Source: Mycolicibacterium vulneris
GTDB lineage: Bacteria; Actinomycetota; Actinomycetes; Mycobacteriales; Mycobacteriaceae
NCBI RefSeq assembly: GCF_002104765.1
Contig: NZ_NCXM01000048.1
Coordinates: 1-32,887, forward strand
Length of the DNA: 32,887 bases
Direction: 5' to 3'
Of this stretch, positions 8,277 through 16,288 are shown in pieces (within the stretch, counting starts at the first letter, position 1; every line of letters starts with the position of its first letter). The notes beneath the pieces are model-generated. The model was given only the letters and a program-made list of their open reading frames with translations. It had not been told where the DNA came from and did not search any database. Both the position numbers and the translations under genes were made by a program.

Positions 8277-8653
8277 CAGCCGATCCCTTGCAGGTGGGTG
8301 ATCTCGGGGATGCGGCGGCGCCCGACCCGCACGCCGATCACGTCGAGGCGGATCGCGGCGCAGCGCTGGTCCTGGCCGGCCAGCCACAGGCCGGCCAGCC
8401 TGCGCAGCCGCAGCACCTTGCGCGGGGTGACGGCATGGGCCAGTCCCCCGTATCCGTCGCCGGTGCGGGTCTTCACCTCGACGAACACCACCGTCGCGGT
8501 GGCGTCGTCGCGGGCGATGATGTCGAGTTCGCCGTAGCGGCAGCGCCAGTTGCGCTGCAGGATCCGCAATCCCATGCGCATCAGGTGATCCACGGCGAGC
8601 GCTTCGCCCATCGCCCCCAGCTGGATCCGGGTCATCGTCGTTTCGGTCGTCAT
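8276..8653 (-). CDS. YraN family (UPF0102) nuclease-like protein
   Basis: This is a 125-residue protein. The ATG at 8653 (MTTETTMTRIQLGAMGEALA) was chosen because the family consistently begins near LGAMGEALAVDHL; the frame is open further upstream but without family similarity. RCRYGELDIIARD and VVFVEVKTRTG supply the D...ExK signature of the restriction-endonuclease-like fold. The stop overlaps the yifB start. It is orthologous by position and sequence to M. tuberculosis Rv2898c. The biochemical role of YraN is not established. Confidence 0.9.
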   Translation of the reverse strand: MTTETTMTRIQLGAMGEALAVDHLMRMGLRILQRNWRCRYGELDIIARDDATATVVFVEVKTRTGDGYGGLAHAVTPRKVLRLRRLAGLWLAGQDQRCAAIRLDVIGVRVGRRRIPEITHLQGIG

Positions 8654-8771
8654 GGGGCCACCGTGCCCGGCGCCCCCGACGGGACGGGCCGCCCTCGCGG
8701 CCCGCGGCCACCCGCAACGGCCGGTTATCCCCAGTGCGGCGCCCATCCACAGCCGCCGGCGCGGGACCGGC

Positions 8772-9593
8772 CTAGGTGATCCGGTCGGCCCGGGTGTAGA
8801 TGTTCATCGAGTCCTCCCGCAAGAACGCCACCAGCGTGATGCCGGACTCCTCGGCCAGCGACACCGCCAGCGACGACGGCGCGGACACCGCCGCCAGCAC
8901 CGGGATGCCCGCCATCACGGCCTTCTGCGTCAGCTCGAACGATGCCCGCCCGCTGACCAGCAACACCGAGGCCTGCAGCGGTATCCGCCCGTGCTCCAGC
9001 GCCCAGCCGATCACCTTGTCGACCGCGTTGTGTCGACCGACGTCCTCGCGCACCACCAGCATCGCGCCGTCCACCCCGAACAGCGCGGCGGCGTGCAGGC
9101 CGCCGGTGCTGTCGAAAACCTTTTGCGCCGAACGCAATTGGCCGGGCATCACCTTGAGGGTGGCCGCCGCGACGGTCGCGTGATCGGTGCCCGGCGAAAA
9201 GCGGCTGATCAGCCGCACCGCGTCCAGCGACGCCTTGCCGCAGACCCCGCACGACGAGGTGGTGTAGAAGTTGCGGGTGACGTCGAGGCCGGGTTTCTCC
9301 ACTCCCGGGGCCAGCGTCACGTCCAGCACGTTGTAGGTGTTCGCGCCCTCGTCGTCGCGCCCGGCGCAGTACCGGATGCTGTGCACGTCGTCGCGGCCCG
9401 CGATGACGCCTTCGGTGAGCAAAAAGCCTTGGGCGAGTTCGATATCCGAACCCGGCGTGCGCATCGTCACGGTGACCGCGGTGCCGTCGACCCGGATCTC
9501 CAACGGTTCCTCGACGACCAGGGTCTCAGGCCGGGTGATCGCCTTCTCGGCGGTCAGATGCGTGACCCGCCGGCGCGACGTTACGTGCCCCAC
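8772..9593 (-). CDS. fdhD: FdhD, sulfurtransferase for formate dehydrogenase
   Basis: This 273-residue protein has a GTG start at 9593. The hallmark CGxCG motif is C115-G-V-C118-G, whose cysteines carry sulfur from IscS to the molybdenum cofactor of formate dehydrogenase. Other family segments are GFLLTEGVI, DVGRHNAVDKVIG and LLVSGRASFELTQKA. In M. tuberculosis its neighbour is the substrate enzyme gene fdhF; here the upstream neighbour is an SDR gene, and no molybdoenzyme gene is in the window. The client therefore lies elsewhere or has been lost. Confidence 0.95.
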   Translation of the reverse strand: MGHVTSRRRVTHLTAEKAITRPETLVVEEPLEIRVDGTAVTVTMRTPGSDIELAQGFLLTEGVIAGRDDVHSIRYCAGRDDEGANTYNVLDVTLAPGVEKPGLDVTRNFYTTSSCGVCGKASLDAVRLISRFSPGTDHATVAAATLKVMPGQLRSAQKVFDSTGGLHAAALFGVDGAMLVVREDVGRHNAVDKVIGWALEHGRIPLQASVLLVSGRASFELTQKAVMAGIPVLAAVSAPSSLAVSLAEESGITLVAFLREDSMNIYTRADRIT

Positions 9594-9702
9594 TAGGCGA
9601 TTTCACCGCCGGCGGAGACGTCGCGAGAAGCGGCGGAATGCTGGAAACCCACCGGATCAACCTACCCTGGCCGGCGTCCGGCCGCCGAGAAGGGCAACGC
9701 TG

Positions 9703-10683
9703 TCACGCGCCCCCGGCCAGCGCTTCCAGCGTTTCGGCCGACGAGTGCAGCGGCCGCCAGCCCAGCTGGGTCTTGGCCTTGGTGGTGTCCATGACCATCG
9801 ACGTCCGCGCGGTGTGCAGCCACTCCAGCACGGACGGCATCAGCGGTACCCGTGAGATCGCCGCGGAGGCCGCCGTGGCGGCAACAGCGGGAACCCGCAC
9901 CGGGCGCCCGCCCAGCGCCCTGGCCACGTCAGCCACCGTCACGACCCCGTCGCCCGCGATGTTGTATGCCCCGGGCGGGGCCGGGGCCGTGGCCGCCAGC
10001 GCGATCGCCGCGGCGACGTCGTCGTGGTGGACCAACTGCAGTGGAAAGCCCGGATCCGGCACCACCGGCTTCAGCGCCGGGACGGCATTGACCACGGCAC
10101 GCATCGGGCCGGGCAGCTGATTCCACGGCATCGCGTCGGCCAGCGCGGTGGCTTTGGGCCCGGCGACGATGCAGGGCCGCAACACGAACACCTCCAGCGG
10201 CGAGTCTTTGGTGATCTCGGCGAGCAGCGCTTCGGACGCCGCGTTCTGCGCCGAGTAGTAGTGCTCCGCGGACCCCCGCACCGGCACGTCCTCGGTCAGT
10301 GGGGCGGGGTTGTCGGAGTGGTAGCCGTAGGCCGCCACCGACGAGGTGTAGACCAGGCGCCGGGGCCGCTCAGCGGCCACGGTCGCCTCGAACACGTTGC
10401 GGGAACCCTCGAGATTCACCCGGGCGCTCTCGTCGCGCGAGCCCATGATCATGAAGGCCAGGTGGATCACCACGTCGGCCTGCGCGACCAGGGCGTCGAC
10501 GGCCTCGCGGTCCAGGACGTCGCCCTGCTGATAGGTGGTCTTCAGCCAGCCGCGTGACGGCGGGTCGAACGGCCGGCGAGCCATCCCGATGATCGCGTCG
10601 ACGGCGGGTTCGCGTTCCAGCGCCGTCACCGCGGAGAGGCCGATCTCTCCGGTCGGTCCGGTCACCGCGACGGTCACTCCCAT
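9703..10683 (-). CDS. Extended SDR, NAD-dependent epimerase/dehydratase-like protein
   Basis: The 326-residue protein begins at ATG 10683, preceded by GGAGGGAAGGA. The longer upstream frame is unlike the family. The N-terminal VAVTGPTGEIG (residues 5-15) is the nucleotide-binding Rossmann turn. VVIHLAFMI (71-79) and VYTSSVAAYGY (111-121) are the usual second and third SDR segments, with Ser114/115 at the catalytic serine position. The expected YxxxK is replaced: the local sequence is HYYSAQNAAS (141-150), with Gln146 or Asn147 where lysine should be. It may be a cofactor-binding protein with weak or altered activity. The substrate is unknown. It is divergent from the GAF-ANTAR gene and occupies the fdhF position of M. 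tuberculosis. Confidence 0.85.
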   Translation of the reverse strand: MGVTVAVTGPTGEIGLSAVTALEREPAVDAIIGMARRPFDPPSRGWLKTTYQQGDVLDREAVDALVAQADVVIHLAFMIMGSRDESARVNLEGSRNVFEATVAAERPRRLVYTSSVAAYGYHSDNPAPLTEDVPVRGSAEHYYSAQNAASEALLAEITKDSPLEVFVLRPCIVAGPKATALADAMPWNQLPGPMRAVVNAVPALKPVVPDPGFPLQLVHHDDVAAAIALAATAPAPPGAYNIAGDGVVTVADVARALGGRPVRVPAVAATAASAAISRVPLMPSVLEWLHTARTSMVMDTTKAKTQLGWRPLHSSAETLEALAGGA

Positions 10684-10925
10684 CAGAACGTCCTTCCCTC
10701 CGGCGGCTTGTCGAAGCCCCGGCGTGCGGAACCTCACCAAGCCCCCGGCGCGTGTGATCGGCGGATGATAGAACCATCTTTCCAGCGTCTCGCGGTTCGT
10801 GTGCGGCTGGACGTGCGGACGTTCCGCTTCCTCAGCGGTAGCTTTGCGGTCGACGGTGACCAACAAGATGCCCGCTGATTGGCCGCAGCCAGACGAAACC
10901 GGGTGTAAGGCTGGTCGCGGCGACC

Positions 10926-10931
10926 GATAAT
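10926..10931 (+). promoter_or_regulatory. Candidate -10 upstream of the GAF-ANTAR gene
   Basis: GATAAT matches TATAAT at five of six positions and lies 54 bases before the ATG at 10986. The -35 is weak (GTGTAA at 17-bp spacing). The rest of the 302-bp divergent interval 10684-10985 shows no gene or clear operator. Confidence 0.4.
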
Positions 10932-10985
10932 TTACGGCGATCGAAAGCGGTCACACGGCCGGCATCGCAGAAAACGAGGCGCAGC

Positions 10986-11756
10986 ATGGGCGACGAATCG
11001 AGGACCGGCGCGGACGCGTCCGCGACTGGCGGGGAGAAGGCCGACCCCGCGACGGTTTTCGCCGCCCTCGCCGAGATCATCTATCAGGGGTCGGACGCCA
11101 ACCAGATGTATGCCGCCATCTGCGTGGCCGCCACCCTGACCGTCCGCGGCTGCGATCACGCCAGCCTGCTGGTGCGCGAGAACGACAAATACGTCACTGT
11201 CGGCGCCAGCGACCGGCTGGCGCTGGCTATCGACGACCTCGAACGGCGCGCCGGCGACGGCCCGTGCATCGATGCCATCGAGGAAGAGACGCCCCAGATC
11301 GACACGGACCTGACCACGCCGTCGCTGTGGCCCAAGCTGGCCGCCGTCCTGGTCGCCGAGACACCGGTGCGCGGCGCGATGGGCTTCCGGCTGCTGGTCG
11401 ACAAACGCAAAGGCGCTGCGCTGAATCTGTTCAGCGACACCCCGAACATGTTCGACGCCGAATCCGCCGGGCGGGCGGCCGTGCTGGCCGCGTTCGCCAG
11501 CGTCGCGATCAACGCCGTCAACAAGGGCGAGGACGCGGCGAGCCTGCGCCGCGGGCTGATGAGCAACCGTGAGATCGGGAAGGCCGTCGGCATGCTGATG
11601 ATGCTGCACGAGATGAGCGAGGACGACGCGTTCGACCTGTTGCGGCGCCACTCCCAGGCGCTGAACATCAAGCTGGCCGACGTCGCCCGGGAGGTCATCG
11701 AGCAGCGCGGTCAGCTGCCGGTGCCCGGCGACAACTCGCTTCCGCCGAACACGTAG
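10986..11756 (+). CDS. GAF-ANTAR domain antitermination regulator
   Basis: In this 256-residue protein, residues about 25-178 are a GAF-type sensor domain (LTVRGCDHASLLVREN, RAGDGPCIDAIEEETPQ, WPKLAAVLVAETPVRGAMGF, LNLFSDTPNMFD). Residues about 184-242 are an ANTAR RNA-binding domain (LRRGLMSNREIGKAVGMLMMLHE, DDAFDLLRRHSQALNIKLADVAREVI). ANTAR proteins bind paired hexaloop stem-loops and prevent transcription termination, usually in response to a sensory domain. No histidine-kinase partner is adjacent. The ATG at 10986 has a GAGG a few bases upstream. The gene ends six bases from the convergent DUF2469 gene, and the two stop codons lie in a small GTAGC/GCTAC hairpin. The target transcript is not evident in this window. 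Confidence 0.92.
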   Translation: MGDESRTGADASATGGEKADPATVFAALAEIIYQGSDANQMYAAICVAATLTVRGCDHASLLVRENDKYVTVGASDRLALAIDDLERRAGDGPCIDAIEEETPQIDTDLTTPSLWPKLAAVLVAETPVRGAMGFRLLVDKRKGAALNLFSDTPNMFDAESAGRAAVLAAFASVAINAVNKGEDAASLRRGLMSNREIGKAVGMLMMLHEMSEDDAFDLLRRHSQALNIKLADVAREVIEQRGQLPVPGDNSLPPNT

Positions 11757-11762
11757 CGGCGG

Positions 11763-12068
11763 CTACTCGGGAAGCCGCAGCTCCGGCTTTTCGACCTCTT
11801 CGATGTTGACGTCCTTGAAGGTGACCACCCGCACCTGCTTGACGAACCGCGCCGGCCGATACATGTCCCACACCCACGCGTCGGACAGCCGCAGCTCGAA
11901 GTAGACCTCGCCGTCGGCGTTGCGCGGCGTCATCTCCACGCTGTTGGCCAGGTAAAAGCGCCGTTCGGTCTCCACGACGTAGCTGAACTGGCCGACGATG
12001 TCCTTGTATTCGCGGTACAGCGAGAGCTCCATCTCGGTTTCATACTTTTCGAGATCTTCTGCACTCAT
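11763..12068 (-). CDS. DUF2469 family conserved protein (Rv2901c-like)
   Basis: This short acidic protein of 101 residues begins MSAEDLEKYETEMELSLYRE and contains DIVGQFSYVVETERRFYLAN and YFELRLSDAWVWDMYRP. These are typical of the DUF2469 family, conserved across actinobacteria next to rnhB. No membrane segment, signal or catalytic motif is seen. AGAAGGA lies about 15 bases upstream of the ATG. It is probably transcribed after rnhB. The function is not known. Confidence 0.93.
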   Translation of the reverse strand: MSAEDLEKYETEMELSLYREYKDIVGQFSYVVETERRFYLANSVEMTPRNADGEVYFELRLSDAWVWDMYRPARFVKQVRVVTFKDVNIEEVEKPELRLPE

Positions 12069-12109
12069 CTGCTCAGACGTCCTTCTCCCAGACAGCTTTC
12101 CCCGGGCAT

Positions 12110-12135
12110 CCCGGCGCTAGCTGCCGTTCGCCGGG
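12110..12135 (-). terminator. Possible hairpin downstream of rnhB
   Basis: CCCGGCG (12110-12116) pairs with CGCCGGG (12129-12135) across a 12-base loop, 25 bases after the rnhB stop on the minus strand. There is no U-tract, and the loop is long for a terminator. It may only attenuate read-through into the DUF2469 gene. Confidence 0.3.
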
Positions 12136-12160
12136 GTGGGAATCCTGATCCCATCTTTCC

Positions 12161-12880
12161 TCACCGATATCCGTCGCGCTGCAGCGGTAGGTCCGGTTGG
12201 CAGTCAGCCACCACCCGGCCGCCCCACCCGTTGGCCACGCGACGCACGTTGATGAACGAATAACGATGCTCGGGGCACGGGCCCAGCTGCGCCAGCGCCG
12301 TGCTGTGCGCGGGCGTGCTGTAGCCCTTGTGCAGGGCGAAGCCGTAGCCGGGATGGTCGGCCTCCATGGCGGCCATCAACCGGTCCCGGCTGACCTTCGC
12401 CAGCACGCTGGCCGCCGCGATGCACGCCGCAACCGCGTCGCCCCCGATGACCGGCAGCGATGGGACGGCTAGCCCGGGCACCCGGAAGCCGTCGCTCAGC
12501 ACGTAGCCGGGCCGCACCGACAGGCCGGCGACGGCACGGCGCATCCCCTCGATGTTGGCGACATGCACGCCGCGCCGGTCCACCTCGGCGGGCGGGATGA
12601 ACACCACGTGGTAGGCCAGCGCGTAGCGGCGAATCAGCGGGAACAGCTTCTCCCGGGCGGCCTCGGTGAGCTTCTTGGAATCATCAAGCGCGGCAAGGCT
12701 TTCCATTCGCCCTGGGCCGAGCACGCAAGCCGCCACCACCAGCGGTCCGGCGCAGGCGCCGCGGCCCACCTCGTCGACGCCGGCCACCGGACCCAACCCG
12801 CTGCGGTACAGCGCCGATTCCAGGGTGCGCAACCCCGACGATTTACGGATCACCGTCCGCGGCGGCCAGGTCGTGGCCAT
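12161..12880 (-). CDS. rnhB: Ribonuclease HII
   Basis: The 239-residue protein starts at ATG 12880 (MATTWPPRTVIRKSSG). The frame runs farther upstream into lepB but without family similarity. GVDEVGRGACAGPLV contains the catalytic Asp36-Glu37 pair of RNase HII. ALDDSKKL, VLSDGF (Asp130) and EADHPGYGFALHKGYSTPAH complete the active site and substrate-binding regions. It cleaves RNA in RNA-DNA hybrids and removes single ribonucleotides from DNA. It starts two bases after the lepB stop, so the two are probably translated from one mRNA. Confidence 0.95.
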   Translation of the reverse strand: MATTWPPRTVIRKSSGLRTLESALYRSGLGPVAGVDEVGRGACAGPLVVAACVLGPGRMESLAALDDSKKLTEAAREKLFPLIRRYALAYHVVFIPPAEVDRRGVHVANIEGMRRAVAGLSVRPGYVLSDGFRVPGLAVPSLPVIGGDAVAACIAAASVLAKVSRDRLMAAMEADHPGYGFALHKGYSTPAHSTALAQLGPCPEHRYSFINVRRVANGWGGRVVADCQPDLPLQRDGYR

Positions 12881-12882
12881 GG

Positions 12883-13788
12883 CTACCGATTCTGCTGCGG
12901 GTTCACCGATCCCACGCCGCCCCATCGGGACGGCGGCCACACGATGAACCTGGCTTTTCCGATCACGTTGGACACCGGCACGGTTCCCGACGTCGGGTCG
13001 CCGGTGCACAGCACACCCTTGAGGGCCTCGGCCGGCACGCTGGTGCAGTGGGCCCGCGAATCCGCGGAGTGCGTCCGGTTATCGCCCATCACCCACAGCC
13101 GTCCGGCCGGGACGTGAACCGGCCCGAACTCGCTGCCCAGGCAGGGGTACACCGACGGGTCGGCGGCCATGGTGTTGCGATCCAGGTACGGCTCCTTCAG
13201 CGGCTTGCCGTCGACCGTCAGCCCGGTGTCGGCCCGGCATTGCACTGTCTGCCCGCCCACCGCAATGACCCGCTTGACCAGATCGTTCTCGTCGGGCGGT
13301 ACGAAACCGACGAACGACAGCGCGTTCTGCACCCAGCGCAGCACTGTGTTGTTCGACCGGATCGACTTGTAGCCGAGGTTCCACGGCGGCGGGCCTTTGA
13401 AGACGATGACGTCACCGGGGTGCGGCGCGCTGAAGCGGTAGCTGACCTTGTCGACCATGATCCGGTCGCCGACGCAGCCCGTGCAGCCGTGCAGCGTGGG
13501 CTCCATGGATTCCGACGGGATCAGGTAGGGCCGCGCCACGAACGTCAACATGACGTAGTACAGGACGACGGCGATCACCGCCAGGAGCGCGAATTCGCGC
13601 AACGTCGAATGCTTGTGGCCCTCCGGCTCACGCTCGTCGGGCGTCTCGGCCGCCGGCCCCGGCTCGGGGATCGATCCGGCCGTCGTCGCGGCGTTCTCGG
13701 GGCGCGTCTCCGGGCTGCGGGTAGAGACCTTCGGATCTGACTCGCCGGCGTGGGGCTCGGGCTTCGATGAATCCGCGGTATCGGTCAC
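12883..13788 (-). CDS. lepB: Signal peptidase I
   Basis: The 301-residue protein uses a GTG start at 13788; the upstream frame is dissimilar to the family. Residues 1-60 are an acidic, Pro/Ser/Glu-rich cytoplasmic segment. Residues about 65-86 are one transmembrane helix (LREFALLAVIAVVLYYVML). Catalytic Ser94 lies in PSESMEPTL and the general-base Lys172 in NDLVKRVIAVGG. GDNRTHSADSRAHC is box E of the family. It removes signal peptides from exported preproteins on the outer face of the membrane. A two-base gap separates it from rnhB. Confidence 0.96.
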   Translation of the reverse strand: MTDTADSSKPEPHAGESDPKVSTRSPETRPENAATTAGSIPEPGPAAETPDEREPEGHKHSTLREFALLAVIAVVLYYVMLTFVARPYLIPSESMEPTLHGCTGCVGDRIMVDKVSYRFSAPHPGDVIVFKGPPPWNLGYKSIRSNNTVLRWVQNALSFVGFVPPDENDLVKRVIAVGGQTVQCRADTGLTVDGKPLKEPYLDRNTMAADPSVYPCLGSEFGPVHVPAGRLWVMGDNRTHSADSRAHCTSVPAEALKGVLCTGDPTSGTVPVSNVIGKARFIVWPPSRWGGVGSVNPQQNR

Positions 13789-13882
13789 GAGATCAGCGTA
13801 GCCAGCGCACGTTCGGGCCGCCCAAACCGGCGCACCGGAGAAACGGTGGGACGAATCAGCAGCGCCACCAAGGCGTCCCGGC

Positions 13883-14224
13883 TCAGCGCTTCTCCTTGAT
13901 CTTGGCCTTCTTGCCGCGCAGCTCACGCAGGTAGTACAGCTTCGCGCGGCGGACGTCACCGCGGGTCACCACCTGGATGTGGTCGATGGTGGGCGAGTGC
14001 ACCGGGAAGGTCCGCTCGACGCCGACGCCATAGCTTTCCTTGCGCACGGTGAAGGTCTCGCGGACGCCACCGCCCTGACGACGGATCACCACGCCCTTGA
14101 ACACCTGGATACGCTCCTTGGCGCCCTCGATGACCTTGACGTGCACGTTGATGGTGTCGCCCGGGCCGAACACCGGGATATCGTCGCGCAGCGACGCCTG
14201 ATCGACGAAGTCCAGCCGGTTCAT
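13883..14224 (-). CDS. rplS: 50S ribosomal protein L19
   Basis: The 113-residue protein begins MNRLDFVDQASLRDDIPVFG. The ATG at 14224 is supported by an AAGGAAG ribosome site and by the usual family length. FKGVVIRRQGGGVRETFTVRK and LYYLRELRGKKAKIKEKR are conserved L19 segments at the 30S-50S interface. It leads lepB and rnhB on the same strand, with a 94-bp gap to lepB. Confidence 0.97.
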   Translation of the reverse strand: MNRLDFVDQASLRDDIPVFGPGDTINVHVKVIEGAKERIQVFKGVVIRRQGGGVRETFTVRKESYGVGVERTFPVHSPTIDHIQVVTRGDVRRAKLYYLRELRGKKAKIKEKR

Positions 14225-14376
14225 GCGAGACACTTCCTTGAGGTCGCGGCCGACGGCAGCTACCCACACGCAGGTGTGAGGCGGTCGCCCAGCCGATGGT
14301 TTCGGGCTTTCTGGCGTATCTCGCAGCGGGCGGAAATCGGCTCAACCAGCCTGCAACCACTGGAGACAACTGGTCA

Positions 14377-14387
14377 ATTGTGCCAGA
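14377..14387 (-). promoter_or_regulatory. rplS promoter -10 region, TCTGGCACAAT
   Basis: On the minus strand TCTGGCACAAT ends about 150 bases before the rplS start codon. The identical 11-mer lies upstream of rpsP (17740-17750), which supports a shared promoter with -10 CACAAT. This implies an rplS leader of about 145 nt. The 342-bp divergent interval 14225-14566 otherwise shows only this leader and the start region of lppW. Confidence 0.5.
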
Positions 14388-14566
14388 CGGGGCGCGTGCT
14401 ACGAAAATCACAGCGAGTCGGCGGTTCGCAGCGCGCCAAACGCGCTGGTAAATGGTACATATGACTGGGGTCAGAACGCGCTACCCGCGCGGGAGCGTGA
14501 CGGCCGGTGCAGGTGGCGCGAGGGTCCCGCTGTTGCACTGTGTCGAGGTCACGCCGGAGGAGGGGA

Positions 14567-15544
14567 ATGCGGGTACGTCCGCTGACGCTGGTCACCGCCA
14601 CCGCGGCGGTGACGTTGGTGGTTGCCGCCGGTTCCGAAGCGCTGGTCCAGGCGAAGGTCTACAGCCTGCCGGTCACCGCGCCCGTCCGGGTCATCTCCGC
14701 GCCACCCACCTCGACTCCCCCGCAGACGACCACGCTGATGCTCGAGGCGGCCACACCCCCGCAGCCGGCCCAGGCGCTACCGACCCCGGGGTTCGGCCAG
14801 TTGCAGGCCCGCGTCCAGCAGGCCGCCGACGAGGCCGCCGGCAGCGGCGCCGCCCTGTCGGTGGCCATCCTCGATCGCAGCACCCATCAGCTGATCTCCA
14901 ACGGCAACAGCCAGGTCATCGGCACCGCGTCGGTGGCCAAGCTGTTCATCGCCGACGATCTGCTGCTGCACGAGTCCGAGGGCAAGGCGCCGCTGAGCGT
15001 GGACGACCGCCAGGCCCTGGACATCATGCTGCAGTCATCCGACGACGGCGCGGCCGAGAAGTTCTGGGGGCAAGGCGGCGGAGCCGCGATCATCACGGAG
15101 GTCGCGTCCCGCTACGGCCTGTCCTCCACCACCCCGCCCAGCGACGGGCGGTGGTGGAACACTATGAGCTCGGTGACCGACCTGATCCGCTACTACGAGA
15201 TGTTGCTGGACGGATCCGGAGGCCTGCCGACCGATGACGCCAAGATCATCGTGAACGACCTGGCGCAGTCCACCCCCAACGGGCTCGACGGCTACCCGCA
15301 GCGGTTCGGCATCCCGGACGGTCTGTACGCCGAGCCGGTCGCGGTCAAGCAGGGCTGGATGTGCTGCATCGGCAGCGACTGGATGCATCTGTCCACCGGC
15401 GTGATCGGGGCCGACCACCGCTACATCATGGTCGTCCAATCCCTGCAGCCCGCCGATGACGCCACCGCCCGCGACACCATCACCCGGGCGGTCAAGACGA
15501 TATTTCCCGAGGGCCGCATCGAGGCGGCCCGGCACGGGCTCTGA
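14567..15544 (+). CDS. lppW: LppW-like penicillin-binding/beta-lactamase-fold exported protein
   Basis: The 325-residue protein starts at ATG 14567 after GGAGGAGGGGA. Residues 1-22 are a hydrophobic export signal (MRVRPLTLVTATAAVTLVVA). In the M. tuberculosis homologue LppW, as I recall it, a lipobox cysteine follows; here the residue is Ser23 (A21-G22-S23), so lipidation is not expected. Residues 28-75 are a Pro/Thr-rich linker. The body has S122-V-A-K125 (SxxK), a QSSDDGAAEKFW segment and VAVKQGWMCC (KTG-like), which suggest a serine beta-lactamase/transpeptidase fold. DGRWWNTMSS and NGLDGYPQRFGIPDGLYAEP are conserved in the family. It is convergent with trmD, 21 bases apart. Confidence 0.88.
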   Translation: MRVRPLTLVTATAAVTLVVAAGSEALVQAKVYSLPVTAPVRVISAPPTSTPPQTTTLMLEAATPPQPAQALPTPGFGQLQARVQQAADEAAGSGAALSVAILDRSTHQLISNGNSQVIGTASVAKLFIADDLLLHESEGKAPLSVDDRQALDIMLQSSDDGAAEKFWGQGGGAAIITEVASRYGLSSTTPPSDGRWWNTMSSVTDLIRYYEMLLDGSGGLPTDDAKIIVNDLAQSTPNGLDGYPQRFGIPDGLYAEPVAVKQGWMCCIGSDWMHLSTGVIGADHRYIMVVQSLQPADDATARDTITRAVKTIFPEGRIEAARHGL

Positions 15545-15600
15545 CGGGCTCAATCCTTCTCGGGCTCAATCGCCGTCGGGCTCAAGCGGTTCGGGCTCAA
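15545..15600 (+). repeat. Four-copy 15-16-bp microrepeat at the lppW-trmD junction
   Basis: CGGGCTCAA begins at 15545, 15561, 15577 and 15592, directly after the lppW stop. It covers the 3' end of trmD, where it encodes the Glu-Pro-rich tail LLEPEPLEPDGD. It is a slippage-type repeat that probably extended the TrmD C-terminus. Confidence 0.75.
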
Positions 15601-16279
15601 GCAGTTCGGGCCGGCGTTCACGGGTGCGCTGCAGCGAGATCTCCCGCCGCCACGCGGCGATTCGCGCGTGGTCACCCGACAGCAGCACCTCGGGCACGTC
15701 GAGCCCGCGCCAGCTCGGCGGCCGGGTGTAGCTGGGCCCCTCCAGGCGCCGGTCCAGCGCCGGCGAGTGCGAATCCTCGCGATGCGAAGCGGGATTGCCG
15801 AGCACCCCGTCGAGCAGGCGCAGCACGGCCTCGATCATCACCACGGCCGCCGACTCGCCACCCGGCAGCACGTAGTCGCCGATCGAGACCTCTTCGACAC
15901 GCATCCGCCCTGCGGCATCCTCGATGACCCGCTGGTCGATGCCCTCGTAGCGACCACACGCGAACACCAGGTGGGCCTCGGCGCTCCAGCGCGCGGCCGT
16001 CGCCTGCGTAAACAACCGCCCGGCGGGGGTGGGAACAACCAAAAGTGTTTCCTCGGAGACGATCTCATCCAGCGCCTCACCCCACACCGGCGCCTTCATC
16101 ACCATTCCGGGACCGCCGCCGTAGGGGGAATCGTCGACCGAGCGGTGCACGTCATGGGTCCAGCGCCGCAGGTCGTGCACCTGCAGATCGACCAGGCCGG
16201 ACTGGATCGCCTTGCCGGGCAACGATTGCCGCAGCGGGTCCAGGTAGGCCGGAAAGATCGTGATGACGTCGATTCTCAT
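15566..16279 (-). CDS. trmD: tRNA (guanine37-N1)-methyltransferase
   Basis: The 237-residue protein begins MRIDVITIFPAYLDPLRQSL, the standard TrmD start. The SPOUT trefoil-knot motifs are present: SPYGGGPGMVMKAPV, FACGRYEGIDQRV and EVSIGDYVLPGGE. A later conserved helix region (GNPASHREDS) follows. It methylates G37 of tRNAs to prevent +1 frameshifting. The final ten residues are Glu/Pro-rich and derive from a DNA microrepeat. It is nine bases downstream of rimM, forming the common khpA-rimM-trmD order. Confidence 0.97.
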   Translation of the reverse strand: MRIDVITIFPAYLDPLRQSLPGKAIQSGLVDLQVHDLRRWTHDVHRSVDDSPYGGGPGMVMKAPVWGEALDEIVSEETLLVVPTPAGRLFTQATAARWSAEAHLVFACGRYEGIDQRVIEDAAGRMRVEEVSIGDYVLPGGESAAVVMIEAVLRLLDGVLGNPASHREDSHSPALDRRLEGPSYTRPPSWRGLDVPEVLLSGDHARIAAWRREISLQRTRERRPELLEPEPLEPDGD

Positions 16280-16288
16280 TTCGAAGGC

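Noticed and set aside
8277..8750. N-terminal extension of YifB upstream of 8276
   Set aside because: The extension reads yraN out of frame, is Arg/Asp-rich, and the family start MALGRAFSVAV is at 8276.
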